A stretch of 48,672 nucleotides of DNA from Selenomonadaceae bacterium. GTDB lineage: Bacteria > Bacillota > Negativicutes > Selenomonadales > Selenomonadaceae. Within the stretch, counting starts at the first letter, position 1; each line of letters begins with the position of its first letter. The stretch covers positions 1 to 48,672 of the forward strand of contig JAGBMX010000015.1 in the NCBI GenBank assembly GCA_017634675.1. The letters run 5' to 3'. Below the pieces are notes generated by a model that was not told the DNA's origin, made no database searches, and saw only the letters and a list, made by a program, of their open reading frames with translations. Positions 22,937 through 30,816 of this stretch are shown one piece after another. The translations under genes were made by a program, and so were the position numbers.

Positions 22937-24649
22937 TTATTTTTTACTTTTTTCTAAATTCTTCTTAATCATCTTAGCGTGCATAATCATCTCACGCGCA
23001 TTGTCTAAAGCCGCCATTGTTGCGTCTGCGCCTGAAGCCATGCTCGCTATGCAGTTTATGCTCTCGTTTTCCGTCAAGCGTTTTACCTTTGTTTCGGTTT
23101 TATCGTCTTTGGTGAATTTTGAAATATATAAATGCGTGTCCGCCATCGCGGCAATCTGCGGCAAATGGGTTATGCAGAGCACCTGCTTAAACCTTGCGAT
23201 TTGCGCTATTCGCTCCGCTACCATCTGCGCCGTTTTGCCGCCTATCCCCGTGTCTATTTCGTCAAACACCATGCTGCCGCTCGATTTATCGTTTCTCGCC
23301 GATACGGACTTAATCGCTAAAGCTATCCTAGAAAGTTCGCCGCCCGACGCCACTTTTGCGATAGGTTTTTCCTCTTCCCCCGGGTTCGCCGAAAATGTCA
23401 TGGCCAAAGCGTCTTTGCCGTTTGAGGCGAATTTATCGAGCGGCGAAAGTTTTAAATTGAATCTTGCGTTGGGCATTCCTAAGGAATACAAGGCTTCTCT
23501 CACACTTTCAGAGATTTTCTTTGCGCCTTCTTGCCTCTTTGCCGTCAAATCCGCCGCCGCCTTGTCTAACTCCTTCTCCAATCTCTTTATCTCCACTTTT
23601 AATTCGCGCATATCTTCATCGTAATTTTCGATACTGTCCAGCTCGTCCTTTATCTTCTCATAATACTTTAAAATATCCTCGACCGTCGCCCCGTACTTTT
23701 TCCGCAACTTATAAATCACGTCCATACGAGATTGCAACTCGTCCAGTTTTTGCGGCGAAAAATCCATAGATTCGCCGTAATCCCTTATTTCATAAGCCGC
23801 TTCCTCCAGATTTATCTCGGCTTCTTCAACTATTTTCGCAGCATTTTTCAAGGATTCGTCGTACCGCTCCATATCCGAAAGATGCTTCTTTACCTCCGCA
23901 AGCGCCGACAACACGCTTATGGCGTTGCCGCGATTACCGTTTAAAAGCGCATAAGAATCCTCCAAGTAAGACGCTATTTTCTCGGCGTGGGAAAGGGTTC
24001 GAATCTTACCTTCCAAAATCTCGTCCTCGTTTTCCTTTAACGCCGCTTCTTCGATTTCCGTCTTCTGCCATTTTAGCATATCGAGTCGCTGCGCGTAATT
24101 CATCGCTTCGGCTTCTTTTTCCTCAAACAGTTCCTTCGCCCTTTTCCAGTCGCCGTAACTTTCCTTATACGCCTCAAGCGCCGCCGCAATTTCCTTATCC
24201 GACTCGTCCAAAAGAGCGTATTGGTTAGCCTCTTTTAACAGCGCAAGATTTTCATGTTGCCCGTGTATATCCACCAGAAGATTGCCGAGCTTCTTTAGCG
24301 TAGTCAAAGAGGCATGACTCCCGTTTATCAAAACGGAGCTTTTTCCGCTCTTAGTTAGCTGCCGTTTTATTACAATCGTATCATCGTCCAAGTTCATGGC
24401 TTCGTCTTCCAAAAATTCTTTAACCGCCTCGTTGTCATCAACGGTAAAAACAGCCTCTACCCTCAGCCATTCGCAACCCGTCCTGATAGCGTCCCCCGTT
24501 ACTCTTGCGCCTAAAATCGCCCCCAATGAATCTATCAAAATAGACTTGCCCGCGCCGGTTTCGCCCGTTAATATGTTTAAACCTTCGCCAAACTCTATCT
24601 CAACATGCTCAAGCAAGGCGAAGTTCCAAACAGTTAAACTCTTTAGCAT
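22937..24649 (-). CDS. recN: DNA repair protein RecN
   Basis: The 570-residue product is an SMC-like ATPase that acts early in double-strand break repair. The N-terminus has LTVWNFALLEHVEIEFGEGL and the Walker A loop GETGAGKSILID. Long coiled-coil segments follow, then the signature KVASGGELSRIALAIK and Walker B SMVFDEIDTGIGG. ATG 24649 is preferred; a TTG at 24658 overlaps the nadK stop with no good ribosome binding site. It is coupled to nadK, the conserved tlyA-nadK-recN order of Firmicutes (argR, often in between, is absent). Confidence 0.95.
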   Translation of the reverse strand: MLKSLTVWNFALLEHVEIEFGEGLNILTGETGAGKSILIDSLGAILGARVTGDAIRTGCEWLRVEAVFTVDDNEAVKEFLEDEAMNLDDDTIVIKRQLTKSGKSSVLINGSHASLTTLKKLGNLLVDIHGQHENLALLKEANQYALLDESDKEIAAALEAYKESYGDWKRAKELFEEKEAEAMNYAQRLDMLKWQKTEIEEAALKENEDEILEGKIRTLSHAEKIASYLEDSYALLNGNRGNAISVLSALAEVKKHLSDMERYDESLKNAAKIVEEAEINLEEAAYEIRDYGESMDFSPQKLDELQSRMDVIYKLRKKYGATVEDILKYYEKIKDELDSIENYDEDMRELKVEIKRLEKELDKAAADLTAKRQEGAKKISESVREALYSLGMPNARFNLKLSPLDKFASNGKDALAMTFSANPGEEEKPIAKVASGGELSRIALAIKSVSARNDKSSGSMVFDEIDTGIGGKTAQMVAERIAQIARFKQVLCITHLPQIAAMADTHLYISKFTKDDKTETKVKRLTENESINCIASMASGADATMAALDNAREMIMHAKMIKKNLEKSKK

Positions 24650-24654
24650 AAATT

Positions 24655-25518
24655 TCAAGCCTTTCTGCCCTGTCCCCAGAATTTTTCCCCCAGCGTCTTA
24701 TAATAATCCTTATCCTTAAATTTTACAATCTTAGCCGTTGTAGGGGATTTTTTTATAATAACCTCGCTTGAAGAAGAAACGTTAAAACTTTCCTGACCGT
24801 CAAAAGTCACCGCAACATCCTTTTGCGCCGGCATTATTTTTATATAAATGCTGTCGTTTTCATTCACAACAATAGGTCTGAGCAAGAACGTATGAGCGCA
24901 TATAGGCGTCACCAACAACGCCCTCACCGTCGGGTTTATAATGGGTCCCCCCGCAGAAAGCGAATACGCCGTAGATCCCGTCGGGGATGCGATAATAATG
25001 CCGTCGGATTTATAATCAATGAGTTTCGTATCGTTAATGCTAAGTCCCAGATGAATCATTCGCGCCGCGCCGCTTTTAGTTATCACAACGTCGTTCACCG
25101 CATAAGACAGAAATTTTTCATCGCCCTTGGCGTTTTTCACATACCCCGCCAAAAGCAAATGTTCCTCTATCGAATACTTTTTTTCCAGTATCATTTCTAT
25201 CTTTGAATTTAACTCGTCAGGCTCTATCTCCGTCAAAAATCCAAGCGTTCCGATATTTATTCCGCACACGGGTATTCCCTTTGCGCCAAGCTCTCTGCAA
25301 ACCCCCAAAAGAGTGCCGTCTCCACCGATACTTAACGCTAAATCAATGGGCAGAGCCTTTACGTTTTCATGCCCCAAGGCTTCTACCCCAAATTTCTTCG
25401 CCGCTTCCATTGGAAGCGCTATCTCCACATTCTTCTTCTTCGACAGCTTCAAAAGCCTCTTTAGCATCTCCCCCGAATCTTTCTTCTCCATATTGGGAAA
25501 CACCGCTATCCGCTGCAT
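24655..25518 (-). CDS. nadK: NAD kinase
   Basis: The 287-residue product phosphorylates NAD to NADP. The GGDGT motif is in ALSIGGDGTLLGVCR, and the active-site and structural motifs INIGTLGFL, AVNDVVITK, SDGIIIASPTGSTAYSLSAG and VTFDGQ are all present. Length is normal. It lies between tlyA and recN on the same strand. Confidence 0.96.
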   Translation of the reverse strand: MQRIAVFPNMEKKDSGEMLKRLLKLSKKKNVEIALPMEAAKKFGVEALGHENVKALPIDLALSIGGDGTLLGVCRELGAKGIPVCGINIGTLGFLTEIEPDELNSKIEMILEKKYSIEEHLLLAGYVKNAKGDEKFLSYAVNDVVITKSGAARMIHLGLSINDTKLIDYKSDGIIIASPTGSTAYSLSAGGPIINPTVRALLVTPICAHTFLLRPIVVNENDSIYIKIMPAQKDVAVTFDGQESFNVSSSSEVIIKKSPTTAKIVKFKDKDYYKTLGEKFWGQGRKA

Positions 25519-25541
25519 CCGCTTACCTCCATTTTAATTAT

Positions 25542-25614
25542 TGGGGCTCCGCCCCAAACCCCGGCAGGGCGCTGCCCTGCACCCGCCAAAGGGCGCAGCC
25601 CTCTGGACTCCCGG
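25542..25614 (+). repeat. Repeat family I, copy 4
   Basis: TGGGGCTCCGCCCCAAACCC, GGCAGGGCGCTGCCCTGC, AAAGGGCGCAGCCCTCTGGA and CTCCCGG lie between tlyA and nadK, interrupting an otherwise tight operon. The repeat ends 3 bases from the tlyA stop. Confidence 0.85.
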
Positions 25615-25617
25615 TTA

Positions 25618-26430
25618 TTAATTTTGATTTAACTTCTCATGTGCTGTTTCGACCGTTGCTTTTATGTATTCGATGGTTATTTTATTTTCAAAGTTTTCTT
25701 GTTTCGCAAGATAAATCAAGTATTCGATATTACCTTCAGGCCCTTTTATGGGCGAATAAGCCAAATCCAAAACCGAAAGTTTTTCCTGTTCGCAAAAATC
25801 CACAATATTTTTTATCACGTCAACATGAACTTCTTTATCCCGTACTACCCCTTTTTTTCCTACCCGTTCCCTGCCAGCCTCAAACTGCGGTTTTATGAGC
25901 GCCGTTATTTTTCCGCTTTCTTTCAATAAATTCTTAACAGTAGGCAACACTTTTTCAAGGGATATAAACGCCACATCAATCGAGGCAAAATCAAGTTTCT
26001 CCGGCACTTCTTTTTCCGTCACGTTTCGTATATTAGTTCGCTCCAAATTTATAACTCTATCGTCAGTCCTTAGTTTCCAAGCAAGCTGTCCATACCCTAC
26101 GTCAACTGCGTAAACTTTTTTTGCGCCGCTCTTTAGCATACAATCCGTAAATCCACCGGTGGACGCTCCAATATCCGCCGCCACTGCGTCCTTTAACTCT
26201 ATTTTGAAACAGTCTATTCCTTTTTGTAATTTTAGTCCGCCGCGACTCACGAAAGGAAAATCTTCTTTGAGCAGCCGTATCTTAGCATCTTCCTTCACCT
26301 GCGCTCCGCATTTATCAATCTTTTTTTCGTCAACTAAAACATTTCCTTCCATAATCATAGTTTTAGCCCGTTCCCGACTCTCTACCAAACCTTTTTCGAA
26401 AAGCAATACGTCTAATCTCTTCTTCGCCAT
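25618..26430 (-). CDS. tlyA: TlyA family rRNA methyltransferase
   Basis: The 270-residue product has an N-terminal S4 RNA-binding domain (KKRLDVLLFEKGLVESRERA) and a FtsJ-like methyltransferase domain (ADIGASTGGFTDCML, YAVDVGYGQLAWKL). By family it 2'-O-methylates ribosomal RNA and affects sensitivity to capreomycin-type drugs. The start is ATG 26430; an in-frame extension upstream runs through a family I repeat and is not native. Confidence 0.93.
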   Translation of the reverse strand: MAKKRLDVLLFEKGLVESRERAKTMIMEGNVLVDEKKIDKCGAQVKEDAKIRLLKEDFPFVSRGGLKLQKGIDCFKIELKDAVAADIGASTGGFTDCMLKSGAKKVYAVDVGYGQLAWKLRTDDRVINLERTNIRNVTEKEVPEKLDFASIDVAFISLEKVLPTVKNLLKESGKITALIKPQFEAGRERVGKKGVVRDKEVHVDVIKNIVDFCEQEKLSVLDLAYSPIKGPEGNIEYLIYLAKQENFENKITIEYIKATVETAHEKLNQN

Positions 26431-26451
26431 TTTTTCCCCGCTTTTTATAAT

Positions 26452-26527
26452 TGGGGCTTCGCCCCAAACCCCACAATGGGCGCTGCCCCTTGACCCCGCC
26501 AAAGGGCATTGCCCTCTGGACTCCCGG
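26452..26527 (+). repeat. Repeat family I, copy 5
   Basis: TGGGGCTTCGCCCCAAACCC, GGGCGCTGCCC, CCTTGACCCCGCC, AAAGGGCATTGCCCTCTGGA and CTCCCGG lie just upstream of the tlyA start, so this copy is probably within the tlyA leader. Confidence 0.85.
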
Positions 26528-26561
26528 TTTCGCTAACTTACCGTTTAACGCTAAACCAGTT

Positions 26562-26645
26562 GTTAAAGTTTTTTCTTTCTCTTTTTCTTTGCTTCTTTCT
26601 TTTTCTCTTTCTTTTTTACAAAAAAGAAAGAGAAAAAGAAAGAAG
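26562..26645 (+). repeat. Triplex-type element, unit F
   Basis: Boundary TTAAAG, pyrimidine arm 26569-26590, spacer GCTTC, mirror arm 26596-26617, AC loop, purine arm 26620-26641; exact over 22 bases. The stem ends 3 bases from the stop of the ABC permease gene. Confidence 0.9.
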
Positions 26646-26648
26646 GAA

Positions 26649-27395
26649 CTACCGCCTTTTCTGCCATTTACAACTTGCAAATTCCAAAAAGTCGATAAAG
26701 CCGAAGATTATCAGCCCTATGTAGCTTAGGGCTACAATACCCGCGTACATTTCCAAGTAGTTTACCCTAAGCCATGCGTCCATTATAAAATAACCCATAC
26801 CGTATGTTGTGCCGAAAGTTTCGGTGAAGAAAAGGACGGATATAGCCGTTGCCATAGCTACTCTTATTGCCGTTAGAAATTTGGGGAGGGTGGCCGGCCA
26901 TAGGACATAAAAGAAGAAATGTTTGAAGGATGCGCCTAATGAGATTAGAGGGAAAAAGGTTTCCTTCGGAATTTCACGGATGCCGTCGCGCACGGCTATT
27001 ACCACTTGAAAGACTATTATCAGGAAAATCATCAAAATCTTTGCAAATTCGCCTACGCCTAAGATAAGCATTATTATCGGCAATAGGGAGATTTTCGGAA
27101 TTGGGTAGGTTAGATATACAAACGGAGATAAAAACCTGTCGCATTTTTTAAAATATCCCATCATTATTCCCAAGGGATAACCGATAATGATTGCAAGAAG
27201 CAACCCCGCAAGAATACGGAAAAAGCTGTACCCCGCATGAATTGCAATGTCGGAAAAGAAAACGTCGATAAGGGTCTCAAGCACCAAAATCGGCGAAGGT
27301 ATCATGGGGATATGGGTAAGGAGCGCGACAATTTGCCAGATTACAAAAATTCCTGCGGCGGCAAAAAAATATGACGCTATCGCCTTTCGTTTCAT
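26649..27395 (-). CDS. ABC transporter permease, SsuC/TauC-like
   Basis: The 248-residue product has about six membrane helices and the BPD_transp_1 coupling segment (SLGASFKHFFFYVLWPATLP, the 'EAA' loop). With the adjacent ATPase and lipoprotein it forms an importer of the nitrate/sulfonate/taurine/thiamine-precursor class. It overlaps the ATPase gene by 4 bases. The substrate is unknown. Confidence 0.9.
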   Translation of the reverse strand: MKRKAIASYFFAAAGIFVIWQIVALLTHIPMIPSPILVLETLIDVFFSDIAIHAGYSFFRILAGLLLAIIIGYPLGIMMGYFKKCDRFLSPFVYLTYPIPKISLLPIIMLILGVGEFAKILMIFLIIVFQVVIAVRDGIREIPKETFFPLISLGASFKHFFFYVLWPATLPKFLTAIRVAMATAISVLFFTETFGTTYGMGYFIMDAWLRVNYLEMYAGIVALSYIGLIIFGFIDFLEFASCKWQKRR

Positions 27396-28150
27396 TTATC
27401 GCTCCCCGCTTTTTGTATCAGTTCCCGAATTTTTGAACGCATCTTAAAAAATTCTTCTTGCAATTTGCCTTCTCGACTGCCGAAAAAAGGATTGTCTATT
27501 TCCCGCAAAATCTTGCCTTCGTTTGAAAGAACGACTATCCTTTGTCCTAAGTACAAGGCTTCTTCAACGTCGTGTGTCACAAATAATGTTGTGATTTTCT
27601 GCTTCTTCCAAAGGGATAGGAAAACGTCTTGAGTTTCTTCCCTTGTTATTGCGTCCAGAGCCGAAAAAGGCTCGTCCATAAGAAGTGCGTCCGCATTAAG
27701 CAGGAAAGCTCTCGCAAGGCTCACTCTTTGCTGTTGTCCACCGCTTATTTCTTTGGGAAACCTATGGCGAAACTCTAAAATCCCCAAATTCTCCATAAGC
27801 TCGTTCATTTTTGAAAGAACATCGCCGTTCAAACTGTCCTTTATCCTAACGCCGATTAAAATGTTCTCCTCAACGCTCTTCCACGGCAAAAGCCCGTAAT
27901 TCTGCGGCACAAAACCGATTTTTTGCTTTTTCGGTGATATTTTTTCACCATTCAAAAAAATATTACCCTTAGCGGGCTTTTCTATCCCCGCTATTCCTCT
28001 TAACAATGTGGATTTCCCCGAACCGGACGGGCCTATCATGGCAAGCACCGTCCCTTTTGGAATGGCAAGGGAAATGTTCTCCACAGGCGTTACTTGTCCC
28101 CCGTCGTAGGAGAGAGTAACCCTATCCACAAAAATTCCGTCACTTGTCAT
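27392..28150 (-). CDS. ABC transporter ATPase, SsuB/TauB-like
   Basis: The 252-residue product has Walker A (IGPSGSGKSTLLRGIAG), Q-loop (FVPQNYGLLPWKS), signature (ISGGQQQRVSLARAFLL), Walker B (ALLMDEPFSALD) and the switch histidine (LFVTHDVEEAL). It powers the importer formed with the flanking genes, overlapping both. Confidence 0.94.
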   Translation of the reverse strand: MTSDGIFVDRVTLSYDGGQVTPVENISLAIPKGTVLAMIGPSGSGKSTLLRGIAGIEKPAKGNIFLNGEKISPKKQKIGFVPQNYGLLPWKSVEENILIGVRIKDSLNGDVLSKMNELMENLGILEFRHRFPKEISGGQQQRVSLARAFLLNADALLMDEPFSALDAITREETQDVFLSLWKKQKITTLFVTHDVEEALYLGQRIVVLSNEGKILREIDNPFFGSREGKLQEEFFKMRSKIRELIQKAGSDK

Positions 28151-29081
28151 TGTTTACCAAATTGCTCGTAATATCCTCATAAGAATAGTCTTCTTTTATC
28201 AAGGACTTGTCTTTAAGCCATTTTACCGTCGAAGTCACGTCCTCTTTGGCGGGAAGGGTGGCCTTACGATATTTTGGGAGTTTCAATGCGTCTTTTACTG
28301 CGGGAGGAAATCCGCATTTTTCAATAGCTACGTTGATGTATTCCTCTCTGGGCGCGGTATTTAAATATTCAATGGCTCTGTTATAAGCTCTGTAAAACGC
28401 TTCAATGCTTTTTTGCTTATCTTTTATAACTTCGTCTTTAAAAATAATAACGCCGGGATTTATACCGATTTCCTCGGAGCTGACCAATAATTTGCAACCT
28501 GCGTTTACCGCGACGCTCGCCATGGGTTCGGGCAATGTCGCCGCCGTCAATTTTCCGTTTTGGAGCATTTCAAGCCTTGTTGGAATTTGAGGAATAATAA
28601 CCTTGTTTATACTGTTTTCCTTCAAATTATTCTTCGCCAAAATCGCATCCGTTATGTATTCGATGATGGTGTTTCTCGAAACCGCAACATCTTTTCCAAC
28701 GATGCCGTTTATATTCTCCGCCGCTATGCCTTTGCCCGCTATAAGCTGATAACTGCCGTCGGATGACGACGTGACCTTAACGGAAAAACCGCCCGAACGC
28801 AGGAAAGCCACAGCCAACAAATCCGACACCGCGCCGTCCAAATTGCCGCTTTGGAGCGCCGCATCCCTATCCATGGCGCTCTTGAACTGCTCTATTTGAA
28901 CCTTTACCCCTTCGGTTTCAAAATATCCGTTTTCCTCCGCCATTACAATGGGCAGAGAATCCACGTCGGGCATAATGCCGATGACGATTTTCGGAAGCTG
29001 TTCCTTTTTAGCCTCTTCTTTGCCGCAACCTGCGTCAACCATCAAAACTAACGTTAAAAGCAACGCCAATATTTTTTTCAA
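28140..29081 (-). CDS. ABC transporter substrate-binding lipoprotein, NMT1/SsuA-like
   Basis: The 313-residue product has a lipoprotein signal ending VDAGC, so the mature protein is anchored outside the membrane. The fold signature is that of NMT1/SsuA binding proteins: IVIGIMPDVDSLPIVMAEEN, YFETEGVKVQIEQFKS, DAALQSGNLDGAVSDLLAVA. It determines what the importer carries, which could be a sulfonate, nitrate, bicarbonate or a pyrimidine; no pathway gene nearby settles it. It overlaps DUF3783 by 4 bases (ATGA) and the ATPase by 11. Confidence 0.9.
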   Translation of the reverse strand: MKKILALLLTLVLMVDAGCGKEEAKKEQLPKIVIGIMPDVDSLPIVMAEENGYFETEGVKVQIEQFKSAMDRDAALQSGNLDGAVSDLLAVAFLRSGGFSVKVTSSSDGSYQLIAGKGIAAENINGIVGKDVAVSRNTIIEYITDAILAKNNLKENSINKVIIPQIPTRLEMLQNGKLTAATLPEPMASVAVNAGCKLLVSSEEIGINPGVIIFKDEVIKDKQKSIEAFYRAYNRAIEYLNTAPREEYINVAIEKCGFPPAVKDALKLPKYRKATLPAKEDVTSTVKWLKDKSLIKEDYSYEDITSNLVNNDK

Positions 29082-29461
29082 TCTGCTCTCTCCTTAAAAT
29101 ATCCATGCTCTTTCTTCATTGTTTCAAAAAGCCTTTTTAGCGTCCAATGCACGTTAAAAGCCGTGACCGTCGCTTTATATACGGGAACTTCGCAATCGTT
29201 TTTGCGGAGCGCATCAAGAACTGCGTCAAGCCGTTTCCCCTTGATGTTTTGAAGTACCATGATTTTTTCTTCGGGTCTTTCGGTTTCGCTCTCCATAGCC
29301 TTGGCAAAGCCTTTCAACCCTAAAAGGAACCCCACTTTTTCCCCGTACTCATCGGCTTTTAAGATTTTCGTTTTGACCCGAACGGTTTTCAGCGTGGCGA
29401 CGATTTTTTCCGCCGCCTCGCCGTCAAATCCGTATAACAACACCAATTCTTCCCTATTCAC
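29078..29461 (-). CDS. DUF3783 family protein
   Basis: The 127-residue product resembles DUF3783 proteins: an N-terminal VLLYGFDGEAAEKIVATLKT and a middle EKIMVLQNIKGKRLDAVLDA with a C-terminal VTAFNVHWTLKRLFETMKKE. The function is unknown. It overlaps the binding-protein start by 4 bases, so it is coupled to the transporter, perhaps as an accessory or regulator. Confidence 0.75.
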   Translation of the reverse strand: MNREELVLLYGFDGEAAEKIVATLKTVRVKTKILKADEYGEKVGFLLGLKGFAKAMESETERPEEKIMVLQNIKGKRLDAVLDALRKNDCEVPVYKATVTAFNVHWTLKRLFETMKKEHGYFKERAD

Positions 29462-29474
29462 GCCGATTCTCCGA

Positions 29475-30500
29475 TTATTGTTTGCTTATACGTTTTTCCA
29501 AGAACATAGCTTCCTGTTCCAACGTTTTAGCTTGCTTTATCTTATCTTCCGCAACTTTTAGGGTTATAGCTTTTTTATCGTCCAGCCAATTTGCATAACC
29601 TTCGGCGTATTCGATATGTAGCCCGCAAATTTTAAGCCTCAACTTATGCAAACTTTCAACTTCTTTTGGAACGGTTAGGGCTTCAAGTTCCTCTTTTCTA
29701 ACCTGCCAATCCTTAGCCACCCTATCGGTCATAAGGGCTTTTAATTCGCCTCTGGTGCCCTGCTTGCCAAGGTTTTTCGCCCCTATGATACGCTGGAAAT
29801 CAAAATCCGCATCTCGCATTGTCGCTTCATGCGCGCGCCAAATCTCGGCGGATTCTTCCATATATGCGCGAATTTTTTCGTTTCTGGCGTTCTCCACAGC
29901 CATCACAAATTCGCTGAAATTGCGTATTTCCGTTACCTTCCACGAACCACTTTCCGTCTTTTCCAATATAACTTCAAAAGCAAATTCTCTTTCAAGGTCG
30001 TTTTGATACGCCTTCAAAATCGCCGCAACCGCGCCGTTTTCACTTTCTTTTATATCGCCTAATCCCCTGAACGTCAGATGTTTTACCCCCGACTGAACGA
30101 TTATTTCACCCATGTCAAAGGTGGTTTCCTCTTCCGTTTGACCGATAACGCTGTCCCAAGATCCGCTCGTCAAATAATCGTCGACGGCTTTTCTGAACCC
30201 TATCAACATGGGCGCTTTTAACATTTTCACCGTTTCAATCGCCGCAGTTTTAGTTTCTTCGCCGTCGCCGGATTCCATAAGCGTCGCCAAAATCGACTCG
30301 TACCCTTTATTTAAAATCGAAGTCACGTCCGCATACTCGTAAAAAAGTCCTTTATCATGCTGTTCCACCGCATATTGAAGCCGCTCTAACGCGTACTCCG
30401 GCGTGTTCCTATGCACATTGAAATACCAATACAAACAACCAGCAAGCGCCAAAACCACAATACCTATAAAGCATATAAGATATTTCTTGTACTTGCTCAT
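29475..30500 (-). CDS. Membrane-anchored protein with DUF2939-like N-terminus
   Basis: The 341-residue product has one N-terminal membrane segment (YLICFIGIVVLALAGCLYWYF) and then TPEYALERLQYAVEQHD, which resembles DUF2939 proteins; the rest is helical and charged, with a coiled-coil-like C-terminus (LKVAEDKIKQAKTLEQEAMF). It is probably extracytoplasmic. It is first in the run leading to DUF3783 and the ABC importer, 13 bases from the next gene. I do not know its function; the family call is by eye. Confidence 0.7.
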   Translation of the reverse strand: MSKYKKYLICFIGIVVLALAGCLYWYFNVHRNTPEYALERLQYAVEQHDKGLFYEYADVTSILNKGYESILATLMESGDGEETKTAAIETVKMLKAPMLIGFRKAVDDYLTSGSWDSVIGQTEEETTFDMGEIIVQSGVKHLTFRGLGDIKESENGAVAAILKAYQNDLEREFAFEVILEKTESGSWKVTEIRNFSEFVMAVENARNEKIRAYMEESAEIWRAHEATMRDADFDFQRIIGAKNLGKQGTRGELKALMTDRVAKDWQVRKEELEALTVPKEVESLHKLRLKICGLHIEYAEGYANWLDDKKAITLKVAEDKIKQAKTLEQEAMFLEKRISKQ

Positions 30501-30546
30501 ATAAGGTCATCTCCTCCGATAATACTTTATCCTACCTAATTTGTGA

Positions 30547-30653
30547 GACCCCTCCGCCCTTCGGGCACCTCCCCTTTCAGGGGAGGCACTCCATCTTTCC
30601 GTTTTTGAGCCTCCCCTGAAAGGGGAGGGGGACCGCGTAGCGGTGGAGGGGTC
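30547..30653 (+). repeat. Family III core, copy 3, without terminal repeats
   Basis: The palindromic core runs from GACCCCTCCGCCCTTCGGGC to CGCGTAGCGGTGGAGGGGTC. Terminal GTTACTATTCAC repeats are lacking. It lies in the 316-base divergent gap between the membrane-anchored protein gene and tmcAL. The remainder of the gap is AT-rich with no other structure I can see. Confidence 0.75.
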
Positions 30654-30816
30654 GACCTTGAATAGCACTATTTTACCATTAGTTTTATTTTTTTACCTTT
30701 TGTCCATAAAACTTTATCCTACCTATTTTCTATAAAAAAAAATTATTTCCTTCTCTTATTATGTTATTTTTGTTAGACTGATTTTAATTCTAAGTCTGGC
30801 TTAAGGAGTATTTTAT

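Noticed and set aside
25203-25898. Long plus-strand frame antisense to nadK and tlyA
   Set aside because: It crosses a family I repeat and overlaps two well-supported genes in the opposite direction.
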